The notes beneath the pieces were generated by a model. That model searched no databases. It saw nothing but the letters and a program-made list of their open reading frames with translations, and was not told the origin of the DNA. This document shows positions 18,207 through 25,571 of a stretch of DNA of 43,840 nucleotides, piece after piece. A program made the translations under genes and the position numbers. Position 1 is the stretch's first letter. Every line of letters starts with the position of its first letter. The stretch is from Citrobacter sp. (GTDB lineage: Bacteria; Pseudomonadota; Gammaproteobacteria; Enterobacterales; Enterobacteriaceae). The stretch is from assembly GCA_019415335.1 (NCBI GenBank), contig DXKH01000044.1, positions 1-43,840 of the forward strand, read 5' to 3'.

Positions 18207-18722
18207 TTAAAAATCGAGCAGTTTTTCTTCGAGTTGTTCTGCACTGCTTCGCAGTTTATCGAGAAAACGCAGTTTACGCACGGTATCGGCCGCTGCGTCC
18301 CACGTCTCGCTATCCAGTTGTTCCACCATCCGTTGATGGCGGCTATCAAACATCTTTTTCACGCGCTGAATAAACTGTTCCAGCCGCGCCTCGTCTTTCG
18401 CCTGTTCGATCTCATCGAGCTCTTCACGCAGTTCCAGTTGTTCCATCAGGAATGCGGTATCGCGCACCGTGTGCTGCTCGTTGCTGAGATCAAAACCGTG
18501 TAGCGAAAGCAGATATTCTGCGCGCATCAGAGGATGGCGCAGCGTTTGCCAGGCCTGGTTGATGGTGGCGGATTGCTGGACGGCAGCAAGCTGTTCAGCC
18601 TGAGTACCGCTGGCAAATTTATCAGGGTGATACTGACGTTGCAGATCCTGAAAACGAAGGCTCAGCGCCTGAATATCGAGCGGATAACGGGCCGGTAAGC
18701 CAAAGAGGGTGAAGTAGTCCAT
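18207..18722 (-). CDS. hscB: J-type co-chaperone HscB
   Basis: DnaJ-like partner that delivers IscU to HscA and stimulates its ATPase. 171 residues: J domain at 1-75 with the HPD tripeptide at 32-34 ([10 protein letters not shown]), and a C-terminal three-helix domain (about 90-165) that binds IscU. It is separated from iscA by a 76-base spacer with a hairpin, the largest gap between iscU and iscX, which may allow lower expression of hscBA-fdx than of iscRSUA. Confidence 0.98.
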   Translation of the reverse strand: MDYFTLFGLPARYPLDIQALSLRFQDLQRQYHPDKFASGTQAEQLAAVQQSATINQAWQTLRHPLMRAEYLLSLHGFDLSNEQHTVRDTAFLMEQLELREELDEIEQAKDEARLEQFIQRVKKMFDSRHQRMVEQLDSETWDAAADTVRKLRFLDKLRSSAEQLEEKLLDF

Positions 18723-18750
18723 AACATTCTCAGGGGTAGCCTGTTAGAAC

Positions 18751-18784
18751 AAACCCCACACGTAGCAAGGCCACGGCGGGGTTT
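18751..18784 (-). other. Hairpin in the iscA-hscB spacer
   Basis: AAACCCC (18751-18757) and GGGGTTT (18778-18784) form a perfect 7-bp stem with a 20-base loop. On the minus strand the right arm runs into TTTGTTC, a weak U-tract, so it could be an attenuator or a 3'-stabilising structure for iscRSUA mRNA. Confidence 0.45.
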
Positions 18785-18798
18785 TCGGATGACGCGCG

Positions 18799-19122
18799 TT
18801 ACACGTGGAAGCTTTCGCCGCAACCACACTCGTCTTTCACGTTCGGGTTAGTAAACTTAAACCCTTCGTTCAGACCTTCTTTTACAAAGTCTAACTGCGT
18901 TCCGTCCAGAAATTGCAGGCTTTTTCCGTCAACCACGACCTTAACGCCTTTGTCTTCAAACACGGTGTCTTCTGCCGCCGGTTCATCAACAAATTCCAGT
19001 ACATACGCCATACCTGAGCAGCCGGAAGTTCTCACGCCCAGACGCAGGCCAAACCCTTTACCGCGGTTCGCCAGGAAGGTATTTACTCGTGCTGCTGCAC
19101 TGTCGCTAAGTGTAATCGACAT
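18799..19122 (-). CDS. iscA: A-type Fe-S carrier IscA
   Basis: Carrier or iron-binding protein that passes clusters from the scaffold to targets. 107 residues with the three family cysteines C35 (TSGCSGMAY) and C99, C101 (CGCGESF). 19 bases after iscU. Intact and of the usual length. Confidence 0.98.
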   Translation of the reverse strand: MSITLSDSAAARVNTFLANRGKGFGLRLGVRTSGCSGMAYVLEFVDEPAAEDTVFEDKGVKVVVDGKSLQFLDGTQLDFVKEGLNEGFKFTNPNVKDECGCGESFHV

Positions 19123-19141
19123 AATAAAACCTCAACTCTTC

Positions 19142-19528
19142 TTATTTTGCTTCACGTTTGCTTTTGTAGTCCGCAATGGCGGCTTTGATCGCGTCTTCTG
19201 CCAGAATAGAACAGTGAATTTTCACTGGTGGCAGTTCAAGTTCATCGGCGATATCGGTGTTTTTGATCGCCTGTGCTTCGTCCAGCGATTTGCCTTTTAC
19301 CCATTCGGTAACCAGGGAGCTGGACGCGATAGCGGAACCGCAGCCGTAAGTCTTGAAACGCGCGTCTTCAATGATACCTTCATTGTTGACCTTGATCTGC
19401 AACTTCATCACGTCGCCACAGGCTGGTGCACCCACCATGCCGCTGCCCACGTTCTCGTCGCTGTTGTCAAAAGAGCCCACGTTACGTGGATTCTCGTAAT
19501 GATCGATTACTTTTTCGCTGTAAGCCAT
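19142..19528 (-). CDS. iscU: Fe-S cluster scaffold IscU
   Basis: Scaffold on which IscS-derived sulfur and iron form [2Fe-2S] and [4Fe-4S] clusters. 128 residues; ligands C37, C63 and C106 (APACGD, YGCGSAIASSS, KIHCSIL) and the HscA recognition motif LPPVK at about 99-103. 25 bases after iscS. Near identical to E. coli. Confidence 0.99.
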   Translation of the reverse strand: MAYSEKVIDHYENPRNVGSFDNSDENVGSGMVGAPACGDVMKLQIKVNNEGIIEDARFKTYGCGSAIASSSLVTEWVKGKSLDEAQAIKNTDIADELELPPVKIHCSILAEDAIKAAIADYKSKREAK

Positions 19529-19553
19529 GATGAATTCTCCTTATCGGTACCGA

Positions 19554-20768
19554 TTAATGATGTGACCATTCGATGCTGTTCAGATCCACGCCCTGCTTGT
19601 GCATTTCCCACAGCGGAGAAAGGTCACGCAGACGGCCGATAGATTTACGAACCAGTTCGATGGTGTAATCAATCTCTTCTTCGGTAGTAAAACGACCTAA
19701 AGAGAAACGAATAGAGCTATGTGCCAGCTCGTCGGTCATTCCCAGTGCGCGCAGCACATAGGAAGGCTCGAGGCTTGCAGAAGTACAGGCAGAACCGGAA
19801 GAGACCGCGAGGTCTTTCAGTGCCATGATCAGCGACTCGCCTTCAACGTAGTTAAAGCTCACGTTGAGGATGTTTGGCGCGCCCTGCTCAAGGTCACCGT
19901 TCAGGTACACTTCTTCCATATCTTTCACGCCGTTCCACAGACGGTTACGCAGACCGCGCAGACGCGCCATCTCGGTTTCCATCTCTTCTTTCGCGATGCG
20001 ATAGGCTTCTCCCATACCGACGATCTGGTGGACAGGCAGCGTACCGGAACGCATGCCGCGTTCGTGACCGCCGCCGTGCATCTGTGCTTCGATGCGAATA
20101 CGCGGTTTACGACGAACGTACAGCGCGCCGATCCCTTTCGGGCCATAAATTTTGTGACCGGAGAAGGACATCAGGTCAACTTTCAACTGGCTCAGATCGA
20201 TAGGCAGTTTGCCCACGCTCTGGGTGGCGTCAACGTGATAGATGATGCCGCGCGCACGGCACATTTCGCCGATAGTCGCGATATCCTGTACCACACCGAT
20301 TTCGTTATTCACGTGCATGATGGAAACCAGAATGGTGTCGTCACGCATCGCCGCTTCCAGTTCTTTCAGATCGATAATTCCGTTGCTCTGTGGCGCCAGG
20401 TAGGTGACTTCAAACCCTTCGCGCTCCAGTTGACGGCAGGTGTCCAGCACCGCTTTGTGCTCGGTTTTACTGGTGATGATGTGCTTGCCTTTTTTCTGAT
20501 AAAAGTTGGCTGCACCTTTGATCGCCAGGTTGTCGGATTCAGTCGCACCGGAGGTAAAAACGATTTCACGCGGATCGGCACCCACCAGATCGGCAATCTG
20601 ATTACGGGCGATATCTACCGCCTCTTCAGCCTGCCAGCCGAAACGGTGTGAACGGGAGGCCGGGTTACCAAAGGTTCCGTCCAGTGTCAGGAACTGCATC
20701 ATTTTCTCGGCAACACGCGGGTCCACCGGCGTGGTTGCGGAGTAGTCGAGATAAATCGGTAATTTCAT
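19554..20768 (-). CDS. iscS: Cysteine desulfurase IscS
   Basis: PLP enzyme that extracts sulfur from cysteine for Fe-S clusters, thiolated tRNA and other cofactors. 404 residues from ATG 20768 ([14 protein letters not shown]); upstream in-frame Met codons in the iscR-iscS spacer are rejected because this start gives the exact E. coli length. PLP lysine K206 in [10 protein letters not shown] and catalytic C328 in [12 protein letters not shown] are present. Second gene of the isc operon, 239 bases after iscR. In E. coli the sRNA RyhB targets this spacer and triggers decay of iscSUA but not iscR. Confidence 0.99.
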   Translation of the reverse strand: MKLPIYLDYSATTPVDPRVAEKMMQFLTLDGTFGNPASRSHRFGWQAEEAVDIARNQIADLVGADPREIVFTSGATESDNLAIKGAANFYQKKGKHIITSKTEHKAVLDTCRQLEREGFEVTYLAPQSNGIIDLKELEAAMRDDTILVSIMHVNNEIGVVQDIATIGEMCRARGIIYHVDATQSVGKLPIDLSQLKVDLMSFSGHKIYGPKGIGALYVRRKPRIRIEAQMHGGGHERGMRSGTLPVHQIVGMGEAYRIAKEEMETEMARLRGLRNRLWNGVKDMEEVYLNGDLEQGAPNILNVSFNYVEGESLIMALKDLAVSSGSACTSASLEPSYVLRALGMTDELAHSSIRFSLGRFTTEEEIDYTIELVRKSIGRLRDLSPLWEMHKQGVDLNSIEWSHH

Positions 20769-20803
20769 TGCTCTATAAACTCCGTACATCGCTTCAATGC
20801 AAG

Positions 20804-20866
20804 GAGTCAGGCAACCGGCTGGATGTACGACCGTGTTAACGGAGCGCAAACGCCCCGGCCTGACTC
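20804..20866 (-). promoter_or_regulatory. Structured iscR-iscS intergenic region
   Basis: GAGTCAGGC (20804-20812) and GCCTGACTC (20858-20866) form a perfect 9-bp long-range stem close to the iscS start, and a direct repeat of GGCAGCCAG (minus strand) lies next to it at about 20890-20916. In E. coli the corresponding spacer is known to fold and protect the iscR 5' fragment when RyhB triggers decay of iscSUA. The 239-base spacer holds no gene. Confidence 0.65.
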
Positions 20867-21007
20867 TGAATACTTTTACGCTTAATCCTTCTGGCTGCCT
20901 CTGCGCTGGCTGCCTTCACTCACCTCAGTAACTTACTGGTGTAAAAGCCTGAGGATTCATTCAGTTGCCGCCTTAATGCAGCCAGAATGATTTGCGTAAT
21001 TTTCTAT

Positions 21008-21499
21008 TTAAGCGCGTAACTTAACGTCAATCGCGTCTTGCGCACGATTTGTGCGTGGAGCGTCGTGGCTGTGCTGGCGACCAGACACATCCAGGACTTC
21101 CTGATTATTCACCAGTTCGCCTAACGTAATGTTGTTGAGGAAACCAGTCAGACGGTCGCTCAGATCGCGCCACAGCGCGTGGGTCAGGCATTTATCGCCG
21201 CCCTGACAACCGCCTTTGCCCTGACAACGGGTCGCATCAACCGACTCGTCAACAGCGCTAATCACTTCACCGACTGCAATACTGCCGGCATCTTTACCCA
21301 GCAGATAACCACCGCCTGGTCCACGTACGCTGGACACCAGACCATTTTTACGCAAACGGGAGAACAGCTGTTCCAGATAAGAAAGGGAAATTCCCTGACG
21401 TTCAGAAATATCAGCCAACGGTACCGGGCCCGCTTCGGAGTTGAGCGCAACGTCCAACATTGCGGTCACGGCATAACGCCCTTTAGATGTCAGTCTCAT
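21008..21499 (-). CDS. iscR: Fe-S-sensing transcription regulator IscR
   Basis: Rrf2-family winged-helix dimer. Holo-IscR with a [2Fe-2S] cluster represses its own operon; apo-IscR still regulates other genes such as suf. 163 residues; DNA-binding domain 1-80; cluster ligands C92, C98, C104 and H107 seen in [20 protein letters not shown]. First gene of the isc operon, with two IscR sites upstream. Read together with iscSUA-hscBA-fdx-iscX. Confidence 0.99.
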   Translation of the reverse strand: MRLTSKGRYAVTAMLDVALNSEAGPVPLADISERQGISLSYLEQLFSRLRKNGLVSSVRGPGGGYLLGKDAGSIAVGEVISAVDESVDATRCQGKGGCQGGDKCLTHALWRDLSDRLTGFLNNITLGELVNNQEVLDVSGRQHSHDAPRTNRAQDAIDVKLRA

Positions 21500-21573
21500 G
21501 TCTTACTTAGCCTCAAACTCGCCCCTGCCCGGGGTTTTTTATTGTAAAATGGGGGTATTGCATAGCAGGGCCA

Positions 21574-21602
21574 AGTCTGACATTCCCGACTAAATCAGTC
21601 AA
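21574..21602 (-). promoter_or_regulatory. iscR promoter
   Basis: On the minus strand -35 TTGACT (21602-21597) and -10 CAGACT (21579-21574) with a 17-base spacer, the same layout as the E. coli isc promoter. The -35 lies inside the downstream IscR site. Confidence 0.75.
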
Positions 21603-21606
21603 CTAT
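21582..21606. promoter_or_regulatory. IscR type 1 binding site, promoter-proximal
   Basis: 25-bp site with the inverted core GACTAAATCAGTC, matching the type 1 consensus (ATASYYGACTRWWWYAGTC and tail). It covers the -35 box, which explains repression by holo-IscR. Confidence 0.8.
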
Positions 21607-21631
21607 TTACTTGACTAATTTAGTCAGGTAT
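21607..21631. promoter_or_regulatory. IscR type 1 binding site, upstream
   Basis: 25-bp site directly adjoining the first, with the core GACTAATTTAGTC and flanks TTACTT and AGGTAT. Two abutting sites are the known arrangement at PiscR in E. coli. Confidence 0.8.
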
Positions 21632-21656
21632 TTAACCTTCAGTGCCATTTCGTTTT

Positions 21657-21730
21657 GCCGGATGGCGCTTCGCTTATCCGGCCTACAGGCCGCACGATTC
21701 ATAGGCCGGATAAGCGAAGCGCCATCCGGC
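21657..21730. repeat. BIME: two inverted REP units upstream of the isc operon, after trmJ
   Basis: A 29-bp REP (21657-21685) and its perfect reverse complement (21702-21730) separated by 16 bases. It lies immediately after the trmJ stop on the minus strand, so it would cap the trmJ 3' end and insulate it from PiscR. Confidence 0.93.
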
Positions 21731-21740
21731 ATTAGCACCG

Positions 21741-22472
21741 TTACTTGCTTTTATTCTGCTGCTCAATAGAGGCCAGCATTCCACGCAATATATTCAGTTC
21801 CTGGCTCTCCGGACGCGCACGCGTAAACAGACGACGCAGTTTGTTCATCACCTGTCCCGGATGACTTTCACGGATAAATCCCGTCGACAGCAACGTCTGC
21901 TCAAGGTGGCCGTAAAAACGCTCCAGATCGTCCACCAGCGGATACTCAGCGTCTTCGTATTCGGCAGTCTTATCACCTTCCTGCGTTGCCAGCCAGGCCA
22001 TGCGTACTTCATACGCGATGACCTGTACCGCCATCGCCAGGTTCAGCGAACTGTACTCCGGGTTCGCCGCAATCGCGACGTGGTAATGGCATTTTTGCAG
22101 TTCGTCGTTGGTCAGCCCAACGCGTTCCCGACCAAACACCAGCGCCACCGGGGTACTTGCCGCTTCCGCAACGCTTTTTAAGCCGCATTCGCGCGGATCA
22201 AGCATTGGCCACGGTAGCGTACGCGAGCGAGCGCTGGTTCCGACGACCAGACTGCATCCGGCCAGCGCTTCATCGAGAGTGTCGACGATCTGCGCGTTGC
22301 CGATCACATCGCTGGCCCCTGCCGCCAGGGCGATGGCCTGGGAGTCAGGTTTTACGAGCGGGTTCACCAGCCACAGGTTGGTTAACCCCATTGTTTTCAT
22401 TGCGCGGGCAACAGAGCCCATATTGCCGGTGTGTGACGTTTCCACCAGCACGATTCGAATATTTTGCAGCAT
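21741..22472 (-). CDS. trmJ: tRNA (cytidine/uridine-2'-O-)-methyltransferase TrmJ
   Basis: SPOUT-class methyltransferase that 2'-O-methylates position 32 of several tRNAs. 243 residues (E. coli 246). The N-terminal SPOUT fold has [20 protein letters not shown], motif [11 protein letters not shown] (SAM knot) and [11 protein letters not shown]; a C-terminal helical extension is specific to TrmJ. It diverges from suhB over a 118-base spacer. It is followed by a BIME and then the isc promoter, so it is transcribed apart from iscR. Confidence 0.97.
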   Translation of the reverse strand: MLQNIRIVLVETSHTGNMGSVARAMKTMGLTNLWLVNPLVKPDSQAIALAAGASDVIGNAQIVDTLDEALAGCSLVVGTSARSRTLPWPMLDPRECGLKSVAEAASTPVALVFGRERVGLTNDELQKCHYHVAIAANPEYSSLNLAMAVQVIAYEVRMAWLATQEGDKTAEYEDAEYPLVDDLERFYGHLEQTLLSTGFIRESHPGQVMNKLRRLFTRARPESQELNILRGMLASIEQQNKSK

Positions 22473-22518
22473 TGTCTTTCTTCAGCTAAAGATTATTCGC
22501 CCATATTATCATAAATCG

Positions 22519-22547
22519 AAGACATATTCCGATCTCGCTGCTATACT
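22519..22547 (+). promoter_or_regulatory. Candidate suhB promoter
   Basis: -35 AAGACA (22519-22524) and -10 TATACT (22542-22547), 17-base spacer, with a leader of about 35 bases before the suhB ATG. Confidence 0.55.
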
Positions 22548-22562
22548 CTGCGCCGTTTTCCC

Positions 22563-22573
22563 GTTCTTTAACA
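22563..22573 (+). promoter_or_regulatory. boxA element in the suhB leader
   Basis: GTTCTTTAACA, almost identical to the rrn boxA core (CTCTTTAACA), located 18 bases before the suhB ATG and just ahead of its purine-rich SD (GAGAGAGA). In E. coli, SuhB and the Nus factors bind this boxA and repress suhB itself. Confidence 0.8.
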
Positions 22574-22590
22574 TCCAGTGAGAGAGACCG

Positions 22591-23394
22591 ATGCATCCGA
22601 TGCTGACCATCGCCGTGCGCGCAGCGCGCAAGGCGGGTAATGTAATTGCCAAACACTACGAAACACCTGACTCAGTAGAAACCAGCCAGAAAGGCAGCAA
22701 TGATTTTGTGACCAACGTCGATAAAGCCGCCGAAGCGATTATTATCGAAACGATCCGCAAATCTTACCCACAGCACACCATCATCACCGAAGAAAGCGGT
22801 GAACATGAAGGTACCGATCAGGATGTTCAATGGGTTATCGATCCACTGGATGGCACCACCAACTTCGTAAAACGTCTGCCACACTTCGCGGTTTCTATCG
22901 CGGTACGCATTAAAGGCCGTACCGAAGTTGCTGTGGTTTACGATCCCATGCGTAATGAACTGTTCACCGCGACTCGCGGTCAGGGCGCACAGCTGAATGG
23001 CTATCGTCTGCGCGGCAGCAATGCGCGTGATCTGGACGGCACCATTATCGCGACCGGCTTCCCGTTCAAGGCCAAACAGCACGCCACCTCTTACATGAAT
23101 ATCCTCGGCAAAATGTTTACCGAGTGTGCTGACTTCCGTCGCACCGGTTCTGCTGCGCTGGATCTGGCCTATGTTGCTGCTGCGCGCGTTGACGGTTATT
23201 TCGAAATTGGTCTGCGTCCGTGGGATTTCGCCGCGGGTGAACTGATCGCTCGTGAAGCTGGCGCCCTGGTCTGCGACTTTACCGGCGGTCATAACTATAT
23301 GACGACCGGCAACATCGTGGCGGGTAACCCGCGCGTGGTAAAAGCGATGCTGGCGAATATGCGTGACGAACTGAGCGACGCGCTGAAGCGTTAA
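22591..23394 (+). CDS. suhB: Inositol-1-monophosphatase / Nus-complex factor SuhB
   Basis: Mg-dependent phosphatase fold whose main cellular role is as part of the Nus antitermination complex in rRNA synthesis. 267 residues; metal ligands E67 (ITEESGE), D84 and D87 (DPLDGTTNFVK) and the later WDFAAGELIAREAGA motif are intact. The boxA in its leader indicates autoregulation by the same complex. Single-gene unit followed by a REP cluster. Confidence 0.98.
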   Translation: MHPMLTIAVRAARKAGNVIAKHYETPDSVETSQKGSNDFVTNVDKAAEAIIIETIRKSYPQHTIITEESGEHEGTDQDVQWVIDPLDGTTNFVKRLPHFAVSIAVRIKGRTEVAVVYDPMRNELFTATRGQGAQLNGYRLRGSNARDLDGTIIATGFPFKAKQHATSYMNILGKMFTECADFRRTGSAALDLAYVAAARVDGYFEIGLRPWDFAAGELIAREAGALVCDFTGGHNYMTTGNIVAGNPRVVKAMLANMRDELSDALKR

Positions 23395-23399
23395 TCGTT

Positions 23400-23545
23400 T
23401 GCTGCCGGATGGCGGCTAACGCCTTATCCGGCCTACAGAGGGAAATGATCTGTAGGTCTGATAAACGAAGCGCCATCAGTAATGCCCGGTAACCGGGCCT
23501 ACGCGAACAGTAGGCCGGATAAGCGCTAGCGCCATCCGGCAAAAT
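23400..23545. repeat. BIME cluster after suhB
   Basis: At least three REP units: GCCGGATGGCGGCTAACGCC (from 23404), a reversed unit TGTAGGTCTGATAAACGAAG (from 23451) and GTAGGCCGGATAAGCGCTAG (from 23510), plus a short GCCCGGTAACCGGGC palindrome at 23484-23498. It fills the convergent space between suhB and the zevB-like gene, and its last bases reach the zevB stop. Confidence 0.9.
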
Positions 23546-24525
23546 TAAAACGGTCTTACCCCTCTTCCCACTGGCACCGCACTCGCCCACATCACACCTG
23601 CTGCCACCACTAATATCACGCCACCGGCTAACGCCAGCGTTGACCAGCCAACCTGTCGCCACAGTACCGGCGCATGATTGCCACTCAGTCTGACTGCCAG
23701 CGTACGAAAACTGTGCACCAGCAGCGCCAGAGAGGTAATCGTCAGCGACGTTCCCGCCGCCATCGCCAGTGCCGAGGCCATCCCCCAGTAAAAGACGCCG
23801 ATGACTTTGCTGAACAGCAGGACCATGATCGCGCCGGAACAGGGACGCATCCCCATCGACAGAATAATCATTAGCCGCGCACGCCAGTCATCATCGCGAT
23901 GAAGCTGGTCAGGATTCGGCAAATGCTGATGCCCGCAACCACAGTTTTCATGATGCACGTGATGTGGCGTAAAGGCGGTGAATGTAGGCTTACGCAGCAG
24001 CGCATGGAGTTTCTTCAACGCCCGCCAGCAGAGCAATATGCCCAGAATCCCCACCAGTGCATAGCTCCCCTTCTCCAGCCAGAAACCACTCAGATGTAAC
24101 TGCCTTGCCGGGAGTTGCAGGATGCTGAGCACCACCACGACCAGCCCGATCGCCACCAGCCCCTGCAATAACGAAGCGGCCAGCGTCAGGCTAATGCTCG
24201 ACTTCAGCTTTGAAGGATGGGTCGCCAGCCAGGTGGTGATCACCACTTTTCCGTGTCCCGGCCCCAGCGCATGTAGCACACCATAGATAAAGCTGAACAA
24301 CAGCAGCGACCCGCCCGCCTGGGCTGGACTGGCGGCAACGGCCTTCAGCAATACGCTCATCTGCTGATTCACCTCCCGCTGCCAGACAATACTGTTGATC
24401 ATCACCTGCGGCCAGGCGTGCCACAGCCAGACGCCACCGATCGCCGCAATCAGCAGAAACAGCGCCAGCGGCCACAGCGATATCCAGCGCCGTGCGCGAA
24501 CGCGGGTTGTTGATATTACTGACAT
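23545..24525 (-). CDS. NicO-family metal transporter, ZevB-like
   Basis: Inner-membrane nickel/cobalt/zinc transporter family protein. 326 residues with a hydrophobic N-terminal segment (about 16-36), a conserved HALGPGHGKVVITTWL motif, a histidine-rich loop (HHVHHENCGCGHQH, about 193-206) likely to bind metal, and GMRPCSGAIMVLLFSK in the second half; about six to seven membrane helices. Its ATG overlaps the stop of the DUF1007 gene by ten bases, so the two are one unit. This pair matches Haemophilus influenzae ZevA-ZevB, shown to support zinc uptake. Metal specificity (Zn, Ni or Co) cannot be read from sequence. RcnA-type efflux is less likely because of the DUF1007 partner. Confidence 0.85.
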   Translation of the reverse strand: MSVISTTRVRARRWISLWPLALFLLIAAIGGVWLWHAWPQVMINSIVWQREVNQQMSVLLKAVAASPAQAGGSLLLFSFIYGVLHALGPGHGKVVITTWLATHPSKLKSSISLTLAASLLQGLVAIGLVVVVLSILQLPARQLHLSGFWLEKGSYALVGILGILLCWRALKKLHALLRKPTFTAFTPHHVHHENCGCGHQHLPNPDQLHRDDDWRARLMIILSMGMRPCSGAIMVLLFSKVIGVFYWGMASALAMAAGTSLTITSLALLVHSFRTLAVRLSGNHAPVLWRQVGWSTLALAGGVILVVAAGVMWASAVPVGRGVRPF

Positions 24526-25145
24526 GTGACCGTCACCGTCTGCGCGAATTGTTTACCCAGTTCCATATCCTCCGGCGGCGCATCTTCTTTATCCAGTGAC
24601 TGGGCAAACATGAGCGATGCTTCGCTCGGTGCGGGCGTGTGCAGCGCGATTTTGCAGCGCTCACGCAACAGTGGCGATAGCATCGCATCGTTGTCTTCTT
24701 CGTAGCTCATATCGACATAATAAGCGGGATCAAAGGTCGAGAAGGTATAACGCTGCCCGCTCAACGGCTGCGGTTTGGCAAGCGGCAGAACAAAGGTGAG
24801 CACCGCCTGATGCTCATCGCGTTCCATGCCATATTCCGTGGGGCGATTCGCAAACTTAACACGCTGACCGTTGTGCCACATTTCAGTGAAATAATGCTGT
24901 CCCAGTACATTCGCCATCACTTCCGCCGCCAGTTTCTTCCAGATTTCAGAACCCGGTTTAGCATCGCCCGCATCATAGAGCAGATCGGCAGAGGTCAGTT
25001 CATCCATTGTCCAGCGCATCTTCAACGCCACGATAGCACCGTTGTCGCTGACCACTTCCGTTTTCAGACGGATAAAACTGTGCGGATGTGCGCTCACCGT
25101 AAACGTCAAAAATGCGAGTAACACCAACAAAACGCCGCGTATCAT
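24516..25145 (-). CDS. DUF1007 periplasmic protein, ZevA-like
   Basis: 209-residue secreted protein. Start at ATG 25145: it is preceded by GGGGAG and opens a clear signal peptide (MIRGVLLVLLAFLTFTVSA) with the mature chain beginning HPHSF, the DUF1007 hallmark. Starting further upstream would spoil the signal peptide. The acidic body contains DMSYEEDND. Its stop overlaps the ZevB-like start. In Haemophilus, ZevA is a periplasmic partner of the ZevB permease in zinc acquisition; the same role is inferred here. A perfect palindrome lies 42 bases upstream. Confidence 0.83.
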   Translation of the reverse strand: MIRGVLLVLLAFLTFTVSAHPHSFIRLKTEVVSDNGAIVALKMRWTMDELTSADLLYDAGDAKPGSEIWKKLAAEVMANVLGQHYFTEMWHNGQRVKFANRPTEYGMERDEHQAVLTFVLPLAKPQPLSGQRYTFSTFDPAYYVDMSYEEDNDAMLSPLLRERCKIALHTPAPSEASLMFAQSLDKEDAPPEDMELGKQFAQTVTVTCQ

Positions 25146-25186
25146 GAATAGCGTCGACTCCCCACCAAAACTGGACGGCCACAAAA

Positions 25187-25203
25187 GTCACGATCGTCGT
25201 GAC
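25187..25203. promoter_or_regulatory. Palindromic operator candidate upstream of zevA
   Basis: GTCACGATCGTCGTGAC: perfect 7-bp arms around TCG, 42 bases before the zevA ATG. It does not look like a terminator (no T-run) and does not fit the enterobacterial Zur box. Binding protein unknown. Confidence 0.5.
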
Positions 25204-25571
25204 AGGATTGTCCGAGAGAATAACATTGAAATGAAAAATGTTGAGCGCTGATTTCTGGGCTCGATTCAGTTCTCAGATTTGTGATTTCGTCTTCGGAGGC
25301 AGGGCCTCTGTTGCGGGATTTTTTGTATGCCACACCCAATTTGATAATTGATTGTTAAAATAAATAAGCTTATTACGATATTTATTAACAATAATTTTTG
25401 TCATCAAAGCATTGCATCCATCAAAATTAACCATAATTTAACCTTAAATTATCTATAAATTAACAATAACGGACTCTCGTCACATTTATAAAACTTGCGA
25501 TTCATTACCTCTTCCCTTCGTTGATAACCTCCTGTTCGTGACATGCCCCGGTCCCTACAAAAGGTACAACT
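25204..25571 (+). promoter_or_regulatory. Long intergenic promoter region between zevA and the sugar ABC operon
   Basis: About 370 bases with no gene. The left part has a hairpin at 25294-25310 (CGGAGGC AGG GCCTCTG) with six T ten bases later, possibly a relic terminator. From 25340 to 25500 the sequence is very AT-rich, containing a 9-2-9 palindrome (25433-25452) and two copies of ATTAACAATAA (25384-25394 and 25459-25469). TATAAA at 25487-25492 could be a -10 box, with no convincing -35. Divergent promoters for the zevAB pair and the sugar operon are expected here. Confidence 0.5.
25433..25452. promoter_or_regulatory. Operator candidate of the sugar ABC operon
   Basis: ATAATTTAACCTTAAATTAT: perfect 9-bp arms with a CC centre, about 120 bases upstream of the binding-protein gene. 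Size and symmetry fit a dimeric repressor or activator. AT-richness raises the chance of coincidence. Confidence 0.45.

Noticed and set aside
20768..20849. Longer IscS start in the iscR-iscS spacer
   Set aside because: It would add 27 residues absent from all IscS proteins I know; the internal ATG gives the exact family length.
23400..23545. CRISPR-like repeats after suhB
   Set aside because: Units are imperfect REP palindromes in alternating orientation with short uneven gaps and no cas genes.
25222..25242. AACATT-N9-AATGTT upstream of zevA as a Zur box
   Set aside because: The half-sites resemble a Zur site but the spacer is too long and the centre does not match; kept only as a note.
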